Part shown: piece after piece, positions 43,829-49,648 of the stretch
How positions within the stretch are numbered: position 1 is the stretch's first letter
How the letters are laid out: each line of letters begins with the position of its first letter
NCBI RefSeq assembly: GCF_000227585.1
Contig: NZ_CAFB01000039.1
Coordinates: 57,261-106,908 of the forward strand
Length of the DNA: 49,648 nt
Direction: 5' to 3'
Source of the DNA: Candidatus Glomeribacter gigasporarum BEG34
Lineage (GTDB): Bacteria; Pseudomonadota; Gammaproteobacteria; Burkholderiales; Burkholderiaceae
Notes under the pieces: model-generated
What the model saw: the letters and a program-made list of their open reading frames with translations, nothing else
Databases searched by the model: none
Told to the model about the DNA's origin: nothing
Program-made: the position numbers and the translations under genes

Positions 43829-45754
43829 TTAACGCGAGCAGGATTCTCTCTCCCTTCCTTTGCTTACCGGCTTAGGCCGCGTATTCTTACGCTGCGTCCC
43901 GCGCATCGCCGCTAATTCACCACGGATTTGTTTTTCCACTTCGCGTAGTTCAATGTTTTGCACAACAATATTTTGTTCAATAGCCATACGGACCACGCGC
44001 TTCTTAAATGCGAAATCACCGCCGCCAATGCGGATGCCCTCTTTCCACTTATCTGCGCCATAGCGGACCGTCAATGCCAGTGCATCATCGGATACCTCCT
44101 TGCGGCCGAATGTGAGACGCTCCCCTTCATCACAAAATGCCATTTCTCCATTATTGAAGCGATAAGTCACACAACCATTCTTGCCGACGTTCCAGAGTAG
44201 ATTTTCGAAGCCCCGTACCTGAGGATCCGCGCATTGATGCACCGCTGGCAGAATCGCGTTTTCTTCAATTTGCGCGTTTCCTCTGGCCAATTTCTTTTTC
44301 TTGTTCCGACTCTCTTGATAAATCATTCCGCGCAGAGCGCTAATGGCCGCTTCATCCCCCCGCTGGGCCTGTTGTTCCACCCACTCGCGCCATCTGGGTA
44401 TCTTCGGCAGTAAGCTGCGTCGTATTGCACGCTCCTGCTGAATCTGTTGCACCAATTGTTCACGCGCTTTGAGCATCGTCACCTTAGCCAGCATATACGC
44501 TTGTTGTTTCTGAACAGGCGTGAGCTTCGCATCTTGCCGAATTCCAATTCGACGCGCCCTATAAGCCGCTTGCAGCTTTTGATATCGATTTTTGTCCTCT
44601 TGGGCAAAAGGAACGAGCGCTTTTTTTGCTAAAGTCTGACGCTCACGTGCCTCACGCTCTTCAGCTTTGAAGCGATGGTATAAATCTTCGCGTAATGCCT
44701 TGCGTGCAAGACGTGCCTCAAGCCGCTTATGCGGATCCCGTTTATAGGTGCGTTTGGGTTCGTCCAGTTGCAGATCAGGAGATCGCGCCTCGAAAGCGCC
44801 AAAGCGCTTCTCCAGTTCAGCGCGCTTCATAAATCTAAAAGCGGCCGCCGCGCTTACTGTAAGCGGTTTATTCATTTTCTCTGGCGTTCCAGCGCTGATA
44901 TCGACGACTTTGAATCCGCCGCCTCCCGCATCTCGCAGTTCTAAACCATACTGAGCCAGTGCGCGATGTATATTTTGCCAGCTACTTGTCTTTTTATCTT
45001 CTAAGACCCGTTTCAAATCACGCGCTGGTTCAGCTTTGCACCATGTTTCGAGAGACTGTTCACCGGACCACACTTCAGCGCGTTTTGCGCCTGGGCGCGT
45101 AGGTACAAGGTCAGGGTCAACGTATTCATTGTTCCGAACAATACATTTTTTACCATTGACCTCAATAACCTGAAAAAATCCATTGTCATGCTGCCAGCCA
45201 TATTTAATTTCAGCTTCGCGCGCCGCATAGTGCAAAGTGAGATAGTCTCGATATGTGTCAAATACTTGGAATGTTTGAGGGTGTACCCGATTCACTTCGA
45301 CGTGCGCATGAAGGTTATCTGTATCTGCATGGATGGCGATCACATACTGGTGGTCTGCTATACCTAATGCGGTGAGCGTATCACGCACTGCACTAAAAAC
45401 GTCTTCAACCTTTGGCCGTTCGTGTTCTGGCCATGACAATACATAATGGTAGACAGGGTCTTTCGCCCGTGGCGCCTGCCGAGCGACCGCATACATCTCA
45501 GCAGGCGCATTAGCCAAAGAAGACAGTTGACCGATCTCGACGGCAATCGCCTTTTCTATGCTCCCGCCTAAACCATCCAAGATGTTTTCCTGGGTGATAT
45601 AGCGCGTGAGCGCACCCCAGCCATATTGTTCTGAAAACGCTTCCGACTGCGTAATCCCTTTCGTGATGTAGTTCGTCAGTTTCTTGAACGACGACTTATC
45701 CGTGTGATGGTTGCGAATGACTTTGGGAATCACCCCCTTTCCCCTTTTCGCCAT
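43829..45754 (-). CDS. Conjugative relaxase, MOBP/VirD2-like with LPD7-like C-terminus
   Basis: 641 aa. Motif I region KLTNYITKG (candidate catalytic Tyr 29), motif II HYVLSWPEHERPKVEDVF, and the metal-binding motif IHADTDNLHAHVEVNRVHP with His 142, 149 and 151. After a basic helical middle (350-480) there is an LPD7-like domain: YRFNNGEMAFCDEGERLTFG, DALALTVRYGADKWKEGIRI, DFAFKKRVVRMAIEQNI. It nicks oriT and carries the strand to the recipient. Its start overlaps the MobC-like gene by 25 nt. Unlike five other proteins here, it has no KfrB-like tail. Intact. Confidence 0.92.
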   Translation of the reverse strand: MAKRGKGVIPKVIRNHHTDKSSFKKLTNYITKGITQSEAFSEQYGWGALTRYITQENILDGLGGSIEKAIAVEIGQLSSLANAPAEMYAVARQAPRAKDPVYHYVLSWPEHERPKVEDVFSAVRDTLTALGIADHQYVIAIHADTDNLHAHVEVNRVHPQTFQVFDTYRDYLTLHYAAREAEIKYGWQHDNGFFQVIEVNGKKCIVRNNEYVDPDLVPTRPGAKRAEVWSGEQSLETWCKAEPARDLKRVLEDKKTSSWQNIHRALAQYGLELRDAGGGGFKVVDISAGTPEKMNKPLTVSAAAAFRFMKRAELEKRFGAFEARSPDLQLDEPKRTYKRDPHKRLEARLARKALREDLYHRFKAEEREARERQTLAKKALVPFAQEDKNRYQKLQAAYRARRIGIRQDAKLTPVQKQQAYMLAKVTMLKAREQLVQQIQQERAIRRSLLPKIPRWREWVEQQAQRGDEAAISALRGMIYQESRNKKKKLARGNAQIEENAILPAVHQCADPQVRGFENLLWNVGKNGCVTYRFNNGEMAFCDEGERLTFGRKEVSDDALALTVRYGADKWKEGIRIGGGDFAFKKRVVRMAIEQNIVVQNIELREVEKQIRGELAAMRGTQRKNTRPKPVSKGRERESCSR

Positions 45755-46065
45755 ATTCGCTGAATAGCGGCACAGATTTCCTGCATCGTCTGCTCCAGTG
45801 TTGCCGGATCAATCATCGGCGCCTCAGTAGGAAGCAATTGCAACGCACGATGTATTCCTTTCAGTTCTTCCACACATAAGCGCAGCTGATGGATCGCATC
45901 GACATCAGCACGTTGGCGCGTTAATCGCGCTAAGCCTGTTCGCGTGAGGTATTCAGTTACTGTCATCTTCCGCTCTTTAGCTCTCTCTTCAATGGCAGCT
46001 TTATCTTTTGCTGTCATGCGTAGGTAGATCGCAACACTTTTAATTGCCGCTCTATTTTTTAACAT
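45730..46065 (-). CDS. MobC/TraJ-like relaxosome accessory protein
   Basis: 111 aa. N-terminal ribbon-helix-helix-like segment: VAIYLRMTAKDKAAIEERAK, ERKMTVTEYLTRTGLARLTR, then a helical part (DAIHQLRLCVEELKGIHRAL). Proteins of this type bind oriT repeats and help the relaxase. It lies between oriT and the relaxase gene, transcribed leftward with it, as in IncP traJ-traI. Confidence 0.85.
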   Translation of the reverse strand: MLKNRAAIKSVAIYLRMTAKDKAAIEERAKERKMTVTEYLTRTGLARLTRQRADVDAIHQLRLCVEELKGIHRALQLLPTEAPMIDPATLEQTMQEICAAIQRIWRKGERG

Positions 46066-46079
46066 TTCTTTATCACTCT

Positions 46080-46215
46080 AAACAGGGGTCTCGGGGCGTA
46101 GCCCTGAGTTCAACGGAAAGGCAAAAAGTGCGAAGGGGGCCGAAGGCAACCGAGCGCTTTTTGCCGGTGTATATGCACGACTTGTCGTGTATATACATTC
46201 CCTATCCTGTCCGCC
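46080..46215 (+). other. oriT: Origin of transfer (oriT) with IncP-type nic motif
   Basis: Between the divergent relaxase and TraK-like operons. Stem 1: CAGGG/CCCTG around GGGGCGTAG (46084-46107). Stem 2: GGCAAAAAG at 46120-46128 with CTTTTTGCC at 46157-46165. Stem 3: GTATATGCACGAC (46169-46181) with GTCGTGTATATAC (46184-46196), one mismatch, 2-nt loop. Thirteen bases on is CCTATCCTG (46201-46209), matching the RP4 nic core YATCCTG; the predicted cut is after 46209. The placement of an inverted repeat just before nic matches RP4, where TraJ binds there. Confidence 0.85.
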
Positions 46216-46242
46216 TTAAAGGGCTGAAATCAGTGGATGGTT

Positions 46243-46278
46243 GAGTAGATCATTGAGTAGATAGCCGAATAGATCATC
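46243..46278. repeat. Three 12-bp tandem repeats next to oriT
   Basis: GAGTAGATCATT, GAGTAGATAGCC and GAATAGATCATC follow each other without gaps, 34 bp beyond nic. They are on the side where RP4 TraK binds, so the TraK-like protein encoded at 46367 is the obvious candidate ligand. Confidence 0.6.
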
Positions 46279-46323
46279 AAATGGATTTCGCTCATGGTCA
46301 ACTCATACATAAAGTGGTTTAAT

Positions 46324-46329
46324 TATAAT
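46324..46329 (+). promoter_or_regulatory. Possible -10 box (TATAAT) of the TraK-like operon
   Basis: A perfect TATAAT lies 38 bp before the TraK-like ATG. The hexamer at the usual -35 distance is poor, so an activator or weak promoter is likely. Two TGATCA palindromes follow at 46339-46344 and 46358-46363. Confidence 0.35.
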
Positions 46330-46366
46330 AAAATAGACTGATCAAGAATTTGGAGATGATCATACG

Positions 46367-47107
46367 ATGCAAAAACAGCTCCAGAAAGAAGAAATTGAAC
46401 GAGCGCGCCAAGAGCTTCTTACAGCCATCTATAGCGAATCGCCAGAGGATCGTTTCCTCAAAAAACAAGCGGTTAAACAGTTATTGGGTGAATTGATCGC
46501 CGCGCGTAAATGCGGGCTGTCGTTTGAAAAGATTGTAGAGATACTGAAGTCAGCCGGTGTCGAACTGACAACTCGAACATTGCAGTCATACTTCTTTGAT
46601 CTGAAAACAGAAGAAGAACTCGCCACAGAGGCTCAACGCCATGCGATGAAGATCATCCAGATCAAAGCTGCGCTCGAAAAGAAAGTGTTAGATCAACATG
46701 CAAGACATGCGGCTTATTTAGCCGCCGACCACGCGCGGCGCATTCAGGCTTCTCAGCCTATAGAGCAACAGCTTAAGAAGTCCATAGCGCGCAATAAAAA
46801 GCAAGAAGCAGAACGAAGTGAAATTCCGACGTCGGAGGCCCAAACTGCACCATCAGTCTCAACAGTTGATGTGGTCCCATTAACGCTCGATGCGATTGAA
46901 AAAACCAGCTTAGATTTGAAAAATCGGACAGAGCTTGAAGAAGATATTGAAATGCGAAACGAGTACGTCTTTTATGTGTCTGGGAAACCATTCTGCGGTC
47001 AATTAACCAAAAAACAGATCCATTTACTTAGGGCATTCGGTAAAATCGTTGTCCCAACCAGAGGAAGATCCAGCAGGGATTTTGTCGAAATGTCTTCAAA
47101 ACTTTAA
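46367..47107 (+). CDS. TraK-like oriT-binding protein (tentative)
   Basis: 246 aa. N-terminal DNA-binding-like segment VKQLLGELIAARKCGLSFEK, IVEILKSAGVELTTRTLQSY with the layout seen in IncP TraK and other small oriT-binding proteins; then a long charged helix (85-150), a linker, and a C-terminal part (EYVFYVSGKPFCGQLTKKQI). RP4 TraK is about 134 aa, so this one is much longer. The order TraK-like, TraL-like, TraM-like, TraB-like mirrors the RP4 leader operon. Assigned by position and partial pattern. Confidence 0.6.
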   Translation: MQKQLQKEEIERARQELLTAIYSESPEDRFLKKQAVKQLLGELIAARKCGLSFEKIVEILKSAGVELTTRTLQSYFFDLKTEEELATEAQRHAMKIIQIKAALEKKVLDQHARHAAYLAADHARRIQASQPIEQQLKKSIARNKKQEAERSEIPTSEAQTAPSVSTVDVVPLTLDAIEKTSLDLKNRTELEEDIEMRNEYVFYVSGKPFCGQLTKKQIHLLRAFGKIVVPTRGRSSRDFVEMSSKL

Positions 47108-47137
47108 TTAGTCATCGAAACTAAGGGATAAACTAAT

Positions 47138-47902
47138 ATGACGGGTTCAAGGAAATCCACAGTGACTTCAAAATCAGTCATTCTTTTCCATGGAGATAAA
47201 GGAGGCGTTGGAAAAAGCTGGACATGTTCCATATTTCTTGATTGGCTTGTGAAATGCAAATTGCCAGTCACCTTAGTAGACGGTGACACACGAAATCCAG
47301 ATGTATCGCGCATGTTCTCGGACCTGATGCCTACACTCAATGCGAATCTCCGAATACACGACGGATGGATGGACCTCACTGACTTCATGATGAAGTATCC
47401 AGATAAAACGATTGTCGTCTCCATGCCAGCGGGTATTGGTACTGAACTGCGTAAAGAATTTAGCCAGTTCATCCAAATTATTCACTGGCTGGAACGCACG
47501 TTGTCTATGTTTTGGATTATTAACCGCCTCCCCGATAGCGTGAACCTACTCAACGAAGCCATGCAAGTGATGGGAACAAATTTGAGGGGTAAAGTTGTTG
47601 TCAAGAACCTATTCTTCGGCGAGGCGAGCAAATTCAGCCGCTGGGACAATAGTGAAACAAAGAAACATTTTGAAGAGGCGAGTGGCATTACGGTCGTGTT
47701 AACTGAATTACATGAGCGTACCGTCGATAAGCTATTTGCGGACAATGAAAACATCATGCCTTTTACAATGGCCGCAATGCCGCTCCATGAGGCGGAGAAG
47801 TCGCCACATGGGCTAACGCCCAGTGAGAATATGGAATTAATAGTATGGCTGCAAGAGAACCATAAAACATTCGATCAGCTACGTGAATTGCTTGTAATTT
47901 AA
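47138..47902 (+). CDS. TraL-like ParA-family ATPase, first copy
   Basis: 254 aa. Deviant Walker A ILFHGDKGGVGKSWTCSIFL, then VTLVDGDTRNPDVSRMF and TIVVSMPAGIG. IncP TraL belongs to this MinD/ParA-like class and sits in the same place; its job is unclear. Followed after 33 nt, including an 18-bp AT palindrome (47914-47931), by a second protein of the same class. Confidence 0.75.
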   Translation: MTGSRKSTVTSKSVILFHGDKGGVGKSWTCSIFLDWLVKCKLPVTLVDGDTRNPDVSRMFSDLMPTLNANLRIHDGWMDLTDFMMKYPDKTIVVSMPAGIGTELRKEFSQFIQIIHWLERTLSMFWIINRLPDSVNLLNEAMQVMGTNLRGKVVVKNLFFGEASKFSRWDNSETKKHFEEASGITVVLTELHERTVDKLFADNENIMPFTMAAMPLHEAEKSPHGLTPSENMELIVWLQENHKTFDQLRELLVI

Positions 47903-47913
47903 TCTAATTAATA

Positions 47914-47931
47914 TAAATAATTAATTATTTA
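47914..47931. repeat. 18-bp AT-only perfect palindrome
   Basis: TAAATAATTAATTATTTA in the gap between the two TraL-like genes. Possibly a regulatory site or a weak hairpin; its base composition makes chance occurrence plausible. Confidence 0.35.
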
Positions 47932-47935
47932 AAGC

Positions 47936-48646
47936 ATGTATAAGATCATATGGTTAATTACCGGGAATAAAGGAGGATGTGGTAAATCTGTGATGGCCAA
48001 ATGCATGGTGGAATGGCTGCACAATTTATCTACATTCATCACAGTGGTAGATGGCGACACGCATACGTCTGACGTTGCAACAGTCTTTTCAGACTATTTG
48101 TCAACGGCTCAGTTTGATCTCCATGATGTGACCGGTTGGTTATCCTTTTCAGATTATCTATGTGCTCCAAATAGAGATGAAAAACTGATCAGCCATCACA
48201 TCGTAACGAATTTGCCTGATCGCATGAGTTATCAGGTTATGTCGTTCTTTGAGCGTTTTATTCAGCTTACTCAAGCATATGATTTTCAAGTCAAAGTGTT
48301 GTTTGTGATGAATGCCCTTCCTGATGGACTCTATCTATTCGGCAAACTCACCACAGTCATTCCCGAAGTCATTCCCGTAAAAAATCTTGCGTTCGCTAAG
48401 GCCAGGGAATTTATTCACTTTGACGCAACCTATGGTCTCCAACAGAAGAGGCGCATTTTGCTTCTACCCGGTATGAATCCTCGAATCATGCAAGTCGTCC
48501 GCGCATCGAATTTGTCCTTTGCTGATTTTCTCTCTCAAACGGGAAACCAAGAAAGCAACTTTGTGTATGCCAAGGTGGTTGTCGCAGAGTGGCGCGAGCG
48601 TATGCTTGAAGCGCTCAATGATACTCTTTATACGGATGCGTCATGA
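47936..48646 (+). CDS. TraL-like ParA-family ATPase, second copy
   Basis: 236 aa. Walker A WLITGNKGGCGKSVMAKCMV, then ITVVDGDTHTSDVATVFSDY; later FVMNALPDGLYLFGKL parallels FWIINRLPDSVNLLNE of the first copy. The two look like diverged tandem duplicates (similar GDT-DV motif), with Cys replacing Val inside the Walker A. It overlaps the next gene by 4 nt. Confidence 0.7.
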   Translation: MYKIIWLITGNKGGCGKSVMAKCMVEWLHNLSTFITVVDGDTHTSDVATVFSDYLSTAQFDLHDVTGWLSFSDYLCAPNRDEKLISHHIVTNLPDRMSYQVMSFFERFIQLTQAYDFQVKVLFVMNALPDGLYLFGKLTTVIPEVIPVKNLAFAKAREFIHFDATYGLQQKRRILLLPGMNPRIMQVVRASNLSFADFLSQTGNQESNFVYAKVVVAEWRERMLEALNDTLYTDAS

Positions 48647-49293
48647 AACCGATAGACCAAGCATTGAAAGTACTATTGCAGCGGGATGCTTCGCCTGAAG
48701 AGGTCGCAAAGTTCTACCAAATCAAGGAAATTTGCGGGTTTTCTGAGCACGATTCCGTTTGGTCAATTCTCTTAGCGTTCGGTCACTACGAGATTCTTTA
48801 TAAAGAGATTTCAAAGCATATTACAGATCAAACCCGTGAACTCCTAGCGGACCATAAATTAGCACTCGAATCCTCTGCGCGTGCAAGTGAACGGGCAGTG
48901 CAAGCGAGCCTTGTTGAGTCTGTTGCAAAGACATCGCGTGAAATGGCAAATCGAGCCGTCGAAGCCGGTAAAGTATTGGCCAGCCAAGAACTTCGCCGCA
49001 AAATGATGTTTGCCATCATCGGGTCGTTAGCAATCGCGATTCCCGCGACGGGCTCCCTCGTATGGGGCGCATATGCAATAGGCCAGCGTTCAGGATTCGT
49101 TAAAGCAAAAGCAGATTCAGAATGGATACAATCGCCTGAAGGACAAGCAGCGAGAGCGTTTGCCCGGCTCAATAACATCCAGAGCATGCTTGAATGTCCG
49201 CCAAATTATCTTATCCACAAAGTTGGGAATTCCACTTATTGTGTTCCCTACGACAGGAAGAACAAGCGCAGTTTTGGGTGGCGTATTAAGTAG
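48643..49293 (+). CDS. TraM-like membrane protein
   Basis: 216 aa. An N-terminal helical domain (1-60), a coiled-coil-like Ala/Ser/Glu stretch (65-115), one membrane span (about 120-145, MMFAIIGSLAIAIPATGSLV) and a short periplasmic tail with two Cys (LECPPNYLIHKVGNSTYCVP). Matches IncP TraM by position and topology only. Confidence 0.6.
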   Translation: MKPIDQALKVLLQRDASPEEVAKFYQIKEICGFSEHDSVWSILLAFGHYEILYKEISKHITDQTRELLADHKLALESSARASERAVQASLVESVAKTSREMANRAVEAGKVLASQELRRKMMFAIIGSLAIAIPATGSLVWGAYAIGQRSGFVKAKADSEWIQSPEGQAARAFARLNNIQSMLECPPNYLIHKVGNSTYCVPYDRKNKRSFGWRIK

Positions 49294-49380
49294 TTTGACT
49301 AAATGAGCAAAAATACCTGAATAAACTCAAAGAAAAACAATCGTCTCTTAATGCGGCTCACGCGCAAAGTTCATCTGTAT

Positions 49381-49397
49381 TTTCCAACATTGGAAAT
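49381..49397. promoter_or_regulatory. Operator-like palindrome TTTCCAACATTGGAAAT
   Basis: Lies 34 bp upstream of the traB-like ATG in a 137-bp gap without genes. Near-identical to the site at 29034-29050 before the primase gene. Confidence 0.45.
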
Positions 49398-49430
49398 ACC
49401 CGTGTCTCCTCTCTTTAAAGTCACGAGGAC

Positions 49431-49648
49431 ATGAAAAATAAAAATGATAAATCTGCATTGTCTAATATTCCTTTTTCTTTAAGTCTATCGTTAATCGTTG
49501 CTGCTATTGCGATAGGTATAGGCGCATGGAACGGTATCGTCGAAGGACTTTTCTGTGCTCCGTTCATCGTCCTTCTTTGGCGCTTCACGCAATCGCGTTC
49601 TATGGCGTTCGTACTGATGTTCGCCTATTACCTTGCTGCAGGTCGTAG
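49431..49648 (+). CDS. TraB-like membrane protein, N-terminus only (cut by window end)
   Basis: ATG 49431, ribosome-binding site CGAGGAC. 72 codons are visible: a hydrophobic start (FSLSLSLIVAAIAIGIGAWN, FCAPFIVLLWRFTQSRSMAF, VLMFAYYLAAGR), as in the multi-span N-terminus of IncP/Ti TraB, whose later part carries a nitrilase-like domain outside this window. Assignment rests on this pattern and on following the TraM-like gene. Confidence 0.6.
   Translation, partial: MKNKNDKSALSNIPFSLSLSLIVAAIAIGIGAWNGIVEGLFCAPFIVLLWRFTQSRSMAFVLMFAYYLAAGR

Noticed and set aside
1-49648. CRISPR arrays, tRNA and rRNA genes
   Set aside because: No regularly spaced repeats of 25-40 bp and no recognisable tRNA or rRNA signature on reading both strands; small or unusual RNAs cannot be excluded by eye.

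Overview
The window looks like part of a large conjugative or mobilizable plasmid, or an integrated plasmid, of a betaproteobacterium in or near the Burkholderiaceae. The evidence is IncP-like transfer functions (a relaxosome with an RP4-type nic motif, TraK/TraL/TraM/TraB-like genes, a TrbI fragment), a ParA of the kind that carries an N-terminal HTH region, and an R64/IncI1-type thin-pilus operon. GC content appears moderate, and insertion remnants and disrupted genes are numerous. This would suit a host-associated lineage with relaxed selection, for example Burkholderia-related fungal endosymbionts, but that is inference and cannot be proved from this sequence.

Layout. 1-3503 is the right part of a decayed Tn3-family transposon: a frameshifted resolvase, a heavily mutated transposase and an intact 38-bp terminal repeat. 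It interrupts a winged-helix, possibly replication-related, gene (3504-3869). 4163-6300 is a parA-parB partition operon; parA has a reading-frame shift and sits behind a perfect 15-bp inverted repeat. 6841-18471 is a thin-pilus operon: pilL C-terminus, pilN, pilO2, pilP, a small coiled-coil gene, pilQ, an H-NS-like gene, pilR, a small membrane protein, frameshifted pilS, an inserted MazEF-type toxin-antitoxin pair, a PilT-like ATPase, pilV and pilM. 18477-19735 holds fragments of apparently chromosomal genes (an MFS transporter and a peptide-binding ABC protein). 19731-23522 is a broken trbI interrupted by a complete IS66-family element with an 8-bp target duplication. 23585-27305 is bounded by two inverted copies of a ~260-bp palindrome-ended element and carries an unknown gene, a PDDEXK (YhcG/DUF1016) nuclease, an orphan ParB and a truncated SprT-like gene.

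27421-43818 is a transfer and accessory region: an LPD7 protein, a TOPRIM primase, a VirD4-type coupling protein, an IS256 remnant, a VirB1-like transglycosylase, a very large methylase-helicase (two reading-frame breaks), two zeta-toxin modules in opposite orientation and an internally deleted DUF1173 gene. 43829-49648 is the relaxosome: relaxase, MobC-like protein, oriT with hairpins and a nic motif, then a rightward TraK/TraL/TraL'/TraM/TraB-like operon running off the window.

The most striking signal is a recurrent C-terminal KfrB-like module of about 55-65 residues. It ends five otherwise unrelated proteins: the LPD7 protein, primase, coupling protein, methylase-helicase and, after a frame shift, a zeta toxin. 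A shared tail on proteins that act at, or might pass through, the conjugation machinery suggests a common docking, DNA-binding or export tag. Other highlights are a 101-aa ORF with a strong ribosome-binding site nested in the 5' end of the methylase-helicase gene, and the paired palindromic elements.

Single-base frame breaks occur in tnpR, parA, pilS, the methylase-helicase (twice) and the second zeta gene. They may be real decay or sequencing error; which one it is decides how functional this plasmid is.
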